Shown piece by piece: positions 8,104-16,260 of a stretch of 40,181 nt of DNA. Source of the DNA: JANMDR01 sp031376425 (lineage in GTDB: Bacteria > Pseudomonadota > Gammaproteobacteria > Burkholderiales > Usitatibacteraceae); assembly GCA_031376425.1 (NCBI GenBank), contig JANMDR010000228.1, forward strand, positions 1-40,181, given 5' to 3'. The position numbers and the translations under genes were made by a program. The notes under the pieces are model-generated. The model was given only the letters and a program-made list of their open reading frames with translations. It ran no database searches and had not been told where the DNA came from. Each line of letters begins with the position of its first letter. Position 1 is the first letter of the stretch.

Positions 8104-8736
8104 TTATTTTGCGGCGGCTGGGGCGGCGGCAGCGGCAGCAGGAGCTGTTTGGTTGATTGCTTCCACTTGAATCACTAAGCGGATGTTGTCCGGAATGCCT
8201 GGCACGCCATAAGGCATATCGTATTGGCTGCGGGTAATCGTGGTTTCAAAATCGCCACCGCAAATTTCACGTTTGAGGAAGGGGCTTTGATAGCAACCAA
8301 AAGCGGTGGCTTTTAAGGTGACGGGGTTGGTTTTACCCTTCATGGTTAGATTGCCGCTTACTTCAACAAGCTTATCGCCATCAAATTTAAAGCCGCTGCC
8401 TTCAAACTTGGCTTCGGGAAATTTATCTGCGGCAAAAAAATCTTTGCCTGTTAGGTGTTTATCAAAGGGAACCACACCAGTGTTCATCGACGTCATATCA
8501 ATCGTAATTTCGGCCTTGCCGGTTTTGGCGGCTTTATCCAAGGTGATGGAGCCGGATTTTTTATCGAAGCGGCCACGGCTTGTCGAGGTGCCAAAATGCT
8601 TGGCTTCCCACATTACAAAGGTATGGGTAGGTTCGATAGAATAAGTAGTGCTTTGTGCTGTGGCAATACCAGATACGCCAATGGTGCCGCACATGGCTGT
8701 GCTGATAAGTGCTAGAAATTTAAGGGAGTTTTTCAT
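8104..8736 (-). CDS. YceI family periplasmic lipid-binding-like protein (first copy)
   Basis: 210 residues. An N-terminal signal peptide ending near IATAQS exports it to the periplasm. The YceI lipocalin-like barrel is recognised by YSIEPTHTFVMWEAKHFG, the FDKHLTGKDFFAADKFPEA segment and NLTMKGKTNPVTL. YceI folds bind polyisoprenoid or amphiphilic ligands. Two cysteines (CYQS and REICGG) could form a disulfide. The C-terminus carries an extra Ala/Pro tail of about 17 residues that is not part of the barrel. It is the last gene of a cytochrome b561, YceI, YceI minus-strand operon, 43 bp after the other copy. This b561-YceI pairing is also found in E. coli (yceJ-yceI). The ligand is unknown. 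Confidence 0.92.
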   Translation of the reverse strand: MKNSLKFLALISTAMCGTIGVSGIATAQSTTYSIEPTHTFVMWEAKHFGTSTSRGRFDKKSGSITLDKAAKTGKAEITIDMTSMNTGVVPFDKHLTGKDFFAADKFPEAKFEGSGFKFDGDKLVEVSGNLTMKGKTNPVTLKATAFGCYQSPFLKREICGGDFETTITRSQYDMPYGVPGIPDNIRLVIQVEAINQTAPAAAAAAPAAAK

Positions 8737-8779
8737 AAAATAACTTTCAAAAAAATAAAATAAAAATTAGAGCAAAATA

Positions 8780-9352
8780 TTACAGTGGTGCAATGCCAGT
8801 TAACGACAAATTTATGTTTACGACGACTTCATTTGCAACAAGCGACACATCATTCCAGTCACCATCACCAATTTTAAAATCAAGGCGCTTGGTGTTGAAA
8901 GTGCCCACAGCGCGGGACTTTCCAGCCACTTGAGTAATGGTGACTGGCACCACGATATTTTGCGAGATGCCTTTAATGGTGAGCTTACCCGCAAACTCAA
9001 ATTTATTAGCGCCTAAAGCTTTGGTGCTGGTGGAAACAAAAGTAGCATTCGGAATTTTTAGTGAATTAAACCAGCCGGGCTTTTTTAGCTCGGTTTCAGT
9101 TTCAGAATTACCGATATCAGCGCTCAGTAAATCGACAGAAAAACTAACCGTTGCTGCTGCAGGTTTTTTAGGATCAAACGTTAATTGCGCATCAAATTTT
9201 TTGAATTTGCCGCTAACAGGAACACCGAGCTGCTTGCTAATAAAGGCGATTTCACTTTCAGCGGGGATTAACTTTTGCTGTGCGAAAACCGGCAGAGCTC
9301 CACTTAAAAGTAGTGCGCCGAGAGCAATTAATTTTAGTGATGGATGGAACAT
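8780..9352 (-). CDS. YceI family periplasmic protein (second copy)
   Basis: About 190 residues from the ATG at 9352, which has AAGGAA upstream; the frame stays open further upstream to 9475 but that part overlaps cytochrome b561 and lacks a ribosome site. A signal peptide ends near LPVFAQQ. YceI features are ESEIAFISKQLGVPVSGKFKKF, LLSADIGNSETETELKKPGWFN and GKLTIKGISQNIVVPV. It is shorter and clearly diverged from its neighbour, so the duplication is old or the two came separately. It sits between the cytochrome b561 gene (76 bp) and the other yceI (43 bp). Together these suggest a periplasmic carrier of a redox-active or isoprenoid ligand served by a membrane b-type cytochrome; that link is inference. 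Confidence 0.9.
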   Translation of the reverse strand: MFHPSLKLIALGALLLSGALPVFAQQKLIPAESEIAFISKQLGVPVSGKFKKFDAQLTFDPKKPAAATVSFSVDLLSADIGNSETETELKKPGWFNSLKIPNATFVSTSTKALGANKFEFAGKLTIKGISQNIVVPVTITQVAGKSRAVGTFNTKRLDFKIGDGDWNDVSLVANEVVVNINLSLTGIAPL

Positions 9353-9428
9353 GAATTTCCTTAAATTTAGGGTTGCAACAGGTATTGCGTTTACAGTATT
9401 CTCAGCAGTTATTGACGCTAATGTGCTT

Positions 9429-9974
9429 TCATTTTCTTTTAGGCCACATACGCCGCAAGATATCATCGTGGTCAATAAAATGATGCTTTAATGCTGCCGC
9501 GATATGTACCACCACCACAGCGGCCAGACTGTAGGCGGCAATCCAATGTAGCGGTTTAATCAGCTCAGCTAATTCCCGATTTTTGTCTACAAAATCAGGC
9601 AATGGCAAAACGCCAAACCAGACTATCGGAAAGCCTGCTGCAGAACTATACGCCCAGCCTGTTAAGGGCACAGCGAAGAAAAACACATATAGCGCCCCGT
9701 GTGATGCGTGTGAGGCCAACTTTTGCCATGCAGGCATAATGTTTGGCAAGCTTGGTGCTTTATGCGTTAAGCGCCACAACAGACGCAATGCCGATAGCGT
9801 CAAAATTGTTACCCCTGCCCATTTGTGCCAGTTGTATAGCTTTAAACGCTGCGGTGAAAACGCGAGGCTAGTCATGTATAAGCCCACGCCAAATGACGCG
9901 CAAATCAGGAGTGCCAACAGCCAATGAAAGGCCATGGCGATTTTGGTGTAGCGTTGCGTGTTTGCGTTTTCCAC
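9429..9974 (-). CDS. Cytochrome b561 family protein
   Basis: 181-residue inner-membrane di-haem b-type cytochrome of the prokaryotic b561/YceJ/YodB type. Four hydrophobic segments are visible (about 13-33, 47-66, 89-110 and 143-163). Candidate haem-ligand histidines lie in AMAFHWLLALL, YNWHKWAGV, LHWIAAYSL and VVVHIAAALKHHF. WAYSSAAGFPI is characteristic of the family. It heads the minus-strand unit with two yceI genes. Family members pass electrons to or from quinone; E. coli CybB is a superoxide:quinone oxidoreductase. Which partner is used here is not visible. Confidence 0.92.
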   Translation of the reverse strand: MENANTQRYTKIAMAFHWLLALLICASFGVGLYMTSLAFSPQRLKLYNWHKWAGVTILTLSALRLLWRLTHKAPSLPNIMPAWQKLASHASHGALYVFFFAVPLTGWAYSSAAGFPIVWFGVLPLPDFVDKNRELAELIKPLHWIAAYSLAAVVVVHIAAALKHHFIDHDDILRRMWPKRK

Positions 9975-10150
9975 GATTTTTTAGGTTAAAAATTGATTGA
10001 TAGATTGGTCTACAGACGGCATGTTGAAGCAAGTGCACGTTGAAATTATAATAATGGGGCAAATTTAAAAGCAAAGCAACTGCAGGTTTTTGCTGAAGTC
10101 GTTCAAAAATTTTGAATGATTAAATTTTAAAACGTTCATTTAAACACTGA

Positions 10151-11680
10151 CTACGGCTGTGGGCCGAGGTCAACGGCAAAAACCGCTGGCGCAGTTGGCA
10201 TAGCGGGCATTGGTTTGGACTGGGCTATCCAATCGATTAAGCCGTCCAAAATGCGCGTACCGCCTTGCGGTGTGTTGCGGTGATTAATCATTGCAACCAC
10301 CACATTTGGGATGTTGTTCGCGTCGTTTACATACCCGGCCAAGGCGACGACATTGCGCAATGTGCCGGTTTTTAATCGCGCCCTACCTGCAGCCGTACTT
10401 TGCTTTAAGCGGTTGCGCATGGTGCCGTCCAGCGCCACAATGGGCAGGCTGGAAATGAACTCGGGCGCATAATCGCTACGCCATGCCACTTCTAACATAC
10501 TACCTAGCTGCTGCGGGCTAATCATTTCGGTACGTGATAAGCCCGAACCGTTTTCTATTACCAAGTTATCACTACTGATGCGATGGCGGGCATACCATGC
10601 ACGCACGGTGGCATCGGCGCGGGCTAGGGTCGTGGTCGCTGTTTGGTCTACAACAGGAATTGTGCCCAACATTAAGTAGGTTTGCCGCGCTAAGGCGTTA
10701 TCGGATTTTTTATTGATATCGCGAGTTACTTCGGGCAATACGCGGGCGTTATGTACGGCCAAAATGCTTGTTAGCGGTTCTGCAACAAGCCCGTCATTTT
10801 CTTTAACCATACCGGAAAAGGTACCGCCTAAATTTTTCCACACGGCACGGAAATGCCGATCAATATAATCGGCCTTATCCAATAAATTTAGTTGCGCACT
10901 GGTGACGCAGTTTGCTGGAAACGCACCTTGCAGGGCGACTTCAATGGTGCCAGTGAATACATTTTTAGTCACCACGGGTAGTTTCCAAGTATCTTCCCAG
11001 TCTTTGCAAGCCGCAGCCACAATAGTCATTTTCTCCGTGCGCACCACCACGTTTTCAAGTGGTGTGGCAATGGTGGCTTTAAGTGTGCCGCCCATGCTAT
11101 CCATATCGAGCGCAGCTAAATTAAAGTTAAGCAATAGCGCATCAGGTATTACATTGTATTGAAACTCGGGTGCTTCATCAAAAGGAGCCGCGCCTATGTC
11201 TAATCGCGCCGGTTGGAATAATGTGCGATCAACAATGACATCACCGGCAATATGGTTTATCCCTTTTTTGCGCAAGGTTTTTAGTAGATTAGCAAAGGCA
11301 TCTAAATCCAGATCAGCGTCGCCCCCCCCTTTGATTATTAACGCGCCATTGAGCACGCCATTCTCAATTTTTCCGGCGCTACGTAGTTCGGTTTTGCCGC
11401 GATAAATACGCCCCAATTGGTCTAACGCCACAATCGTGGTCACGAGCTTCATGGTTGATGCTGGTTGCATGCGCCGTGATGCTTGATGGGCAATGCTAGG
11501 ATTGCCGCTGCCGTTGAGTGGCAACACCCAAACGGCCATGGCATCCGTCGGTATATTCGCTTTTTGCAATAGCGCGGTGACAGATTCGGGTAGCTGCGCA
11601 GATGCCTGTGTAAATATGAGCCACAACAAAACGAAGGCAAAAAAACGAGAAGCACCGCGTAGGTAATGTATTAAAGACAT
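10151..11680 (-). CDS. dacB: D-alanyl-D-alanine carboxypeptidase/endopeptidase, PBP4 (S13 family)
   Basis: Low-molecular-mass class C penicillin-binding protein of 509 residues. A signal peptide ends near TQASAQ, so it acts in the periplasm, trimming or cleaving peptide cross-links of peptidoglycan. All three active-site motifs are present: Ser75-Thr-Met-Lys78 (SxxK), Ser326-Asp-Asn328 (SxN, in KKSDNAL) and Lys437-Thr-Gly439 (KTG, in RLKTGTLRNV). The long insertion between the first two motifs is typical of S13 enzymes, as is IENGSGLSR. The coding strand has a run of eight G within the IIKGGGDADLDL region (plus-strand C8 at 11322-11329). It is transcribed alone, divergent from the penicillin-recognising hydrolase. 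Confidence 0.95.
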   Translation of the reverse strand: MSLIHYLRGASRFFAFVLLWLIFTQASAQLPESVTALLQKANIPTDAMAVWVLPLNGSGNPSIAHQASRRMQPASTMKLVTTIVALDQLGRIYRGKTELRSAGKIENGVLNGALIIKGGGDADLDLDAFANLLKTLRKKGINHIAGDVIVDRTLFQPARLDIGAAPFDEAPEFQYNVIPDALLLNFNLAALDMDSMGGTLKATIATPLENVVVRTEKMTIVAAACKDWEDTWKLPVVTKNVFTGTIEVALQGAFPANCVTSAQLNLLDKADYIDRHFRAVWKNLGGTFSGMVKENDGLVAEPLTSILAVHNARVLPEVTRDINKKSDNALARQTYLMLGTIPVVDQTATTTLARADATVRAWYARHRISSDNLVIENGSGLSRTEMISPQQLGSMLEVAWRSDYAPEFISSLPIVALDGTMRNRLKQSTAAGRARLKTGTLRNVVALAGYVNDANNIPNVVVAMINHRNTPQGGTRILDGLIDWIAQSKPMPAMPTAPAVFAVDLGPQP

Positions 11681-11784
11681 GAAATAAAGTTCGCCGAAGG
11701 TGTGATGGGTAATAATATAGCTATTCAGTGGCCTGTGTAGTGACCTTAATACTATTTATTCGTTGAACCTAGTTGGATTTTTAT

Positions 11785-13377
11785 ATGAATCGTTTCTTGT
11801 CAGGCAGTGTTCTCGGTGCGTCATATGCTATCGCATTAAGTTGTGCTGCGGTGTTCCCAAGCTTAGCGCTTGCCGTGTCGCCATTGGTGCAGCAAATTGA
11901 TATGGCAGTTGTCGCGGTGATGCAAAAGCACACCATTCCAGGCCTTGCAATCGTGTTCGTCAAAGACGGCAAAATAGCTTATGAAAAGGGTTATGGCGTT
12001 ACCAAAATTAGCAACGGCACCGCTGTTAGTGCCAATACCTTATTTAAAATCGGCTCTATCTCAAAATCGATTACCGCGCTAGCGCTGGCCTTATTGGCGC
12101 AAGAAGGTAAGCTGCAATGGGATGATCCCCTTTCGCGCCACATACCGGAGTTACAGGCCGCCAACGCTGCTGTGGCGCGTTTAACGATTCGGCAAATTTT
12201 GTCGCATCAGACTGGGCTAGATTTAGATCCTTTAGAACCATTGCTCTGGCCGCAGCCCAACCAATTTGAGTTTGAAAATATCATTTCTGGTTTGCAAGTA
12301 TTAGCTGGAAATAGCCGTAATACGGGAATCTTCAGGTATGGCAACCTCAACTATGCGCTTGCTGGTGAAGTGGTGCGGCGTGCATCGGGTGTGCCCTACG
12401 GTACTTATGTACAGCGTGAAATTTTTGCGCCATTAAAGATGCACTGCGTTGTGCAAAGCCCGAATGGTCAAGCGCCCATCCCCGTAGCCCAGCCACATGT
12501 TCTGCTAGATGGCGTAGTGCATATGGTGCGTGCTGATCCCATTGATGGTGTGATAAGCGAGGGCTTAGATGCCGCCGCTGGGGGCGTGCGTTGCGATGCG
12601 AATGCGCTGGGCAAATGGCTGCAATTTCAGCTCAACCCGCGTGCCTATCCCTTACGTGTGAGCGATGCGCTATGGCGCGACCTGCACAGCGCACAAGCAG
12701 CAGTGCGCACGGATTTTGATGCAGCATTAAGACCAAGCACTATTGAAAGCTATGGGTTGGGCTTGCAAATTACCGCTACCGAGGGCGAAATACGCTATGA
12801 CCATTACGGCGGTTTGGCCGGCACCTTAGGCTATTTTGCTGTCGCACCATCCCGCAATAGCGGTTTTGCTGTGTTGCTAAATATGAGCGCGGGGCTGGCA
12901 CGTAAGGAACTGATTGAGCAGCTATCGCTATTGATGCGTGATAAGCCTAATCTTACACGCAAGCAGGTTTTCAACGCGGTTGCCACAGCACTACCCAACT
13001 CGCTTCCCGCGCCAACACATCTAAGCCCGCCCTCAGTACCGCTTGCACCCAAGGCAAAACCACTTGATACCAAAATCGCCGCCCCCTACTTCGGTCGTTA
13101 TCAAGATGAATGGTTTGGTGAGATCAATCTTTGCCCGAGTGCCGATGGTGCAATATTTACATCCCTTCGCTCAATGCGCTTTAAGGGCAAGCTAGTATCT
13201 ATTGAGCCAGATCGCCTAGCTGTATTGTGGGAAGATAAAGCCATTAATTCTGACGCCATTATCGCGGTGACAGAACAGCGTGAATCAGCCGTTGAGCGCT
13301 TCACATTAACACCGCTGGGCGAATCTGATTTCGATTTCAGTGCGATGAATTTTCGGCGCATCGGTGCTTGTCGCTAG
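11785..13377 (+). CDS. Secreted serine hydrolase, class C beta-lactamase/esterase family, with C-terminal DUF3471-like domain
   Basis: 530 residues from the ATG at 11785; the TTG four codons earlier is less likely. A signal peptide ends near LALAVS. The serine beta-lactamase/DD-peptidase catalytic set is Ser91-Ile-Ser-Lys94 (SxxK), Tyr185-Gly-Asn187 (YxN) and His340-Tyr-Gly-Gly in the third-motif position. Such proteins are more often esterases or D-amino-acid peptidases than true beta-lactamases. A Pro-rich linker (about 404-428) leads to a beta-rich C-terminal domain (PYFGRYQDEWFG onward) like DUF3471. The last 27 codons occur again in degenerate form at 14650-14730 upstream of a neighbouring gene, showing local duplication. 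The substrate is unknown. Confidence 0.9.
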   Translation: MNRFLSGSVLGASYAIALSCAAVFPSLALAVSPLVQQIDMAVVAVMQKHTIPGLAIVFVKDGKIAYEKGYGVTKISNGTAVSANTLFKIGSISKSITALALALLAQEGKLQWDDPLSRHIPELQAANAAVARLTIRQILSHQTGLDLDPLEPLLWPQPNQFEFENIISGLQVLAGNSRNTGIFRYGNLNYALAGEVVRRASGVPYGTYVQREIFAPLKMHCVVQSPNGQAPIPVAQPHVLLDGVVHMVRADPIDGVISEGLDAAAGGVRCDANALGKWLQFQLNPRAYPLRVSDALWRDLHSAQAAVRTDFDAALRPSTIESYGLGLQITATEGEIRYDHYGGLAGTLGYFAVAPSRNSGFAVLLNMSAGLARKELIEQLSLLMRDKPNLTRKQVFNAVATALPNSLPAPTHLSPPSVPLAPKAKPLDTKIAAPYFGRYQDEWFGEINLCPSADGAIFTSLRSMRFKGKLVSIEPDRLAVLWEDKAINSDAIIAVTEQRESAVERFTLTPLGESDFDFSAMNFRRIGACR

Positions 13378-13430
13378 GTGCCCCCAGGAAATAAGAAATG
13401 AAAATGGCTCGAAAATTTATTGCACTGGTG
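13297..13430 (+). repeat. Direct repeat copy 1: hydrolase gene end plus start of a six-Cys-type gene
   Basis: From CGCTTCACATTAA at 13297 this segment matches 14650-14773 at high identity. It covers the last 27 codons of the hydrolase, its stop, a ribosome site and the first codons MKMARK of a downstream gene. This copy has about 9 extra bases (GTGCCCCCA) after the stop. Confidence 0.85.
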
Positions 13431-13469
13431 TTAACTCCATGCGCACCCAGAAGGTCGCTATTGCGATAG
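13398..13469 (+). pseudogene. Orphan 5' end of a six-cysteine-type gene
   Basis: ATG at 13398 with CAGGAAAT upstream encodes MKMARKFIALVLT and reaches a stop at 13467 after 23 codons. Its first seven codons match MKMARKI of the gene at 14740 with only one change, but the sequence then loses all similarity. It looks like the start of a gene whose body was lost or replaced. The intact paralogue begins 82 bp further on, at 13551. Confidence 0.6.
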
Positions 13470-13550
13470 CAACGGCTCCCAGTTTTAACAGTGTGCCGAG
13501 TTGCCCAGCCACTCCTTAATCGTGCAACAATAATTGAGAAGTATTTAGTG

Positions 13551-14558
13551 ATGAATCTTAGAAAAGTTGGCTATTTCATATTGCTTTGCGGTGTTGTTGC
13601 AATAGTTTTGTCGGTCATATTTGCCAGAAAGTCAAACGACGACCGTAATTCTGCGTCTAATGGTGGCAACTTAATCGCCCCCCAGCTAAACTCAGTAGAT
13701 ACTTTAAAGGTTGGTGAGCCAGCTAAATCATCGTCATTCCCTTCTCTACCGAAGCATGTTTCTGGTTTTACAGCGTTGAGTTTGCAGGAGCGAAATCGGT
13801 GGGATTCACTACGGAAACAAGCGGCTCTTGGAGCAAATTGGATTGAATCACTAAAATTTATCCGCGAACACGCCGACCCCAATAAATGGGCAATCTTGCT
13901 CTCATACAATATGGTTTGTACATCGGTAAGCTTTGAGTCCATGCCAACGGGTAATCGTATGAGTGATTCAGTTCATCTGTTGCCCAAGTCTGAAAAAGCA
14001 TCATTTATCGCTATAATAGCTGATGCGGCAAAGCGCTGCGGGGACATTGAGAAGTTATCAAAGACCGCAACAAGTTGGAACAAGTCGCCTGAGTTTCTTG
14101 CGACACCTATGGGTATCTCGCCAGCCTTTTCAGAAAGATATTATCGCGAGGGAGTGTCAGAGTCTCAGCGAACAGCGATAGATGCGATTGTTCGTAATCC
14201 AGACTTACTTGCGCAGTGGCTTTCGCTAACCTCATTAGATAAGATTCCTGACAGCGCTAATCTAAATTATTTTGCTACCCTACAGGGAAAAGGTGAAGTG
14301 TCTTTTAATGAGTTTTCGGCTGTTGGGTGGCTAATTACGTGTGAATGGGGAGACGGTTGTGGCGATGCGTCTATTCATCGGTATCAAGCGTGTATAACGT
14401 CGCATTATTGTAGTGGTGCCACCGTTATCGAGGCAATGGAAAGACGCTTTGGGCTTGAGCGAATGCAAGTAATTCGATCGGCGGCGAACTCATTTGTGGC
14501 TGATATCGGTGCGCGAGGAGTAACTGTGTTCAACTTCCCCCCAGCCAAGAAACCTTAA
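13551..14558 (+). CDS. Membrane-anchored six-cysteine protein of unknown function (paralogue 1)
   Basis: 335 residues from the ATG at 13551; an in-frame GTG at 13491 would add a non-hydrophobic leader. One N-terminal hydrophobic segment (about 6-24) anchors or exports it, with the body presumably periplasmic. A C-terminal domain carries Cys264-x5-Cys270-x10-Cys281-x5-Cys287. Exactly the same spacing occurs in the gene at 14740, and an earlier pair (Cys123, Cys163) also has a counterpart there. The shared core reads GWLITCEWGDGC ... ACITSHYC ... VFNF. Overall identity between the two is low, so they are old paralogues. It lies between two copies of a direct repeat. I do not recognise the family. 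Disulfide-stabilised periplasmic proteins are likely; the role is unknown. Confidence 0.8.
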   Translation: MNLRKVGYFILLCGVVAIVLSVIFARKSNDDRNSASNGGNLIAPQLNSVDTLKVGEPAKSSSFPSLPKHVSGFTALSLQERNRWDSLRKQAALGANWIESLKFIREHADPNKWAILLSYNMVCTSVSFESMPTGNRMSDSVHLLPKSEKASFIAIIADAAKRCGDIEKLSKTATSWNKSPEFLATPMGISPAFSERYYREGVSESQRTAIDAIVRNPDLLAQWLSLTSLDKIPDSANLNYFATLQGKGEVSFNEFSAVGWLITCEWGDGCGDASIHRYQACITSHYCSGATVIEAMERRFGLERMQVIRSAANSFVADIGARGVTVFNFPPAKKP

Positions 14559-14649
14559 AATCCCACTTAAGTGCGGTGGTGATTGCGGCTTGGTAAGTTG
14601 CCAGATGAAACCCCTTTGCCACGGACGTACATTAATTTGATGGATTAAA

Positions 14650-14730
14650 CGCTTCACATTAATGCCGCTGGGCGAATCTGATTTCGATTTCAGCGCAATG
14701 AATTTTCGACGCATTAGTGCTTGTCCCTAG
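14650..14730 (+). pseudogene. Remnant of the 3' end of the serine hydrolase gene
   Basis: 27 codons including the stop encode RFTLMPLGESDFDFSAMNF and then RRISACP. They differ from the intact hydrolase C-terminus at 3 of 26 residues, and several further differences are synonymous. The frame is not open upstream. It shows that a second hydrolase copy, or at least its end, once stood directly before the gene at 14740. Confidence 0.8.
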
Positions 14731-14773
14731 GAAATAGCAATGAAAATGGCTCGGAAAATTATTGTAGTGACGG
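14650..14773 (+). repeat. Direct repeat copy 2
   Basis: Second copy of the 13297-13430 segment. It carries the degenerate hydrolase end and the start of the gene at 14740. The two copies flank the paralogue at 13551, which is not itself repeated at DNA level. Confidence 0.85.
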
Positions 14774-15711
14774 TCATCTTGGTGTTTGGGTTGGGCTGGT
14801 TTTTTGTCAAGAATAATAGCGAGCCTCAAGCGTTAAAGCCGCTGGTTGCCCAGCGTACGGCTGCTACTAGAGCTTCCGAGAATTTGGCGCGTATTCAAGC
14901 TGCAACTTTGCCAGAGCGTACCCAATCTGTCTTTAATAACTCCACGCCAACTGATATTAAATGGTATGGCGCCCAGCGTGCTGACGATTTGGTGGCCGCA
15001 TTTAGTGAGATAAAAAAATCAAACGATGTAAACGAATTTGTTCTTGTAGGCCATGTTGCGACGTTGTGTGCTTATGCCGGATATCTGCAGCGTATGGGTT
15101 CAGGAAAAGGTGTTGGGCTTGAAAAGCACCTTGCATCAGATGTTGTGCTTAATCCGATTGCGATAAAAAATATTTTATCGGTAACTTCTATGACCGCGCG
15201 TCGCTGTGGTTCCGCAGCAGAACCAAATAATGTTGATTTGTTTGGATTTGATACTGCTGATTTAGTAGCGCGTGGAAAGTTTTCCCCCTTGCGCCTATCG
15301 TCGCCATTTGGTGCGAAATCGTTTAGTGACGGGGTGACTACTGAAGAGTTTAATGCAATTACTACCGTGATCGCAGACCCTTATCTAGCTTCAATCTGGA
15401 TGGTCAATAATATATCGCTCATTAATCAGGCAGCACAACAGCAAAACTTAATCAAAGATTTGTCAGCAGAAGAAGTGGCGGCGATGTCGTGGCTGGTTGC
15501 TTGCGACATGGGCGCGGATTGCACCGGAACTGGGCTCGGCAGAGTGAAGGCGTGTATCAGCAACTATATTTGTGGTGAAAGCACAGTTGCCGATGGCGTG
15601 ATTGCGAGTTTTGGAGCAGATCGCTTTTCGATTATTCGTGAACGTGCGAATAATTTAGGGTTCGTTTTAAACCAGCAAGGTGCCAGCGCTTTTAATTTTA
15701 AACGCAAGTAA
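14740..15711 (+). CDS. Membrane-anchored six-cysteine protein of unknown function (paralogue 2)
   Basis: 323 residues; AGGAAAT precedes the ATG. An N-terminal hydrophobic segment (about 7-23, IIVVTVILVFGLGWFFV) is followed by a charged, presumably periplasmic body. The Cys pattern is Cys255-x5-Cys261-x10-Cys272-x5-Cys278, preceded by Cys110 and Cys156 (ARRCG), matching Cys123 and Cys163 (AKRCG) of paralogue 1. The shared C-terminal core is SWLVACDMGADC ... ACISNYIC ... AFNF. It has no recognised domain and no lipobox. The position right after a hydrolase remnant suggests that an older arrangement was a hydrolase gene followed by a six-Cys gene. Confidence 0.8.
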   Translation: MKMARKIIVVTVILVFGLGWFFVKNNSEPQALKPLVAQRTAATRASENLARIQAATLPERTQSVFNNSTPTDIKWYGAQRADDLVAAFSEIKKSNDVNEFVLVGHVATLCAYAGYLQRMGSGKGVGLEKHLASDVVLNPIAIKNILSVTSMTARRCGSAAEPNNVDLFGFDTADLVARGKFSPLRLSSPFGAKSFSDGVTTEEFNAITTVIADPYLASIWMVNNISLINQAAQQQNLIKDLSAEEVAAMSWLVACDMGADCTGTGLGRVKACISNYICGESTVADGVIASFGADRFSIIRERANNLGFVLNQQGASAFNFKRK

Positions 15712-16260
15712 TTGAGCCGTTTTCCAACCGCCCAAAGCTACCAAACCAGCACCGAACCGATGCCAAACCGATGCCAAACCAACTTCAGACCAACTTAAGC
15801 CTGCATTAAGGCTGCAAACTGTTGGTTTTCTACAACATGACGTTGGCGCACCTTCCTAGTGTCGTTTTTGCGGAAATCAAACTGCAATAAATGCAACACG
15901 GCTAAGTGCGCATTCAGCGCGCCTATTTCTATCCAAAAATAGCTTGTAAGTATCTGATTGTTAAAAGAAAAATTTTAACCAAGCAATTTGATATCACGCG
16001 TTAGAATTTTGACGTAATTTGTGATGCAGTGCATATTGCGCAACTACATAGTTGGTGTGGTAAAAATGTATTGCAATAATTCGATTCTCGTAGCAAAGTT
16101 CGATGCAGTGGTACTGAAGTGGTATTATATTATTGTAATGTAGCTCAAGTAATGCAACCCAAGCGCGCGTAGAACGATGTGCTCCCAGCTTTGTAATTGT
16201 TGGTAGCAATTATTTACGACTTTTCCTCTCTTATTTTGAAATCAAATCAGGAGAACACCC
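15712..16260. other. Non-coding region upstream of the TonB receptor with several small repeats
   Basis: About 550 bp without a credible gene. It contains a tandem CGATGCCAAAC pair near 15757-15780, a perfect AGCCT/AGGCT inverted repeat (15798-15813), a perfect GTTAAAA/TTTTAAC inverted repeat (15960-15979), and two direct GTGGTA motifs near 16110-16125 beside an AT-rich stretch. These fit promoter and operator sequence for the receptor gene, but no regulator can be named. Confidence 0.4.

Noticed and set aside
8937..9491. Plus-strand open frame of 184 codons
   Set aside because: Antisense to the second yceI gene and its upstream region; the minus-strand protein has signal peptide and family motifs.
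13297..14773. Insertion sequence or transposon around the six-Cys gene
   Set aside because: The flanking repeats are parts of genes, there are no terminal inverted repeats and no transposase.
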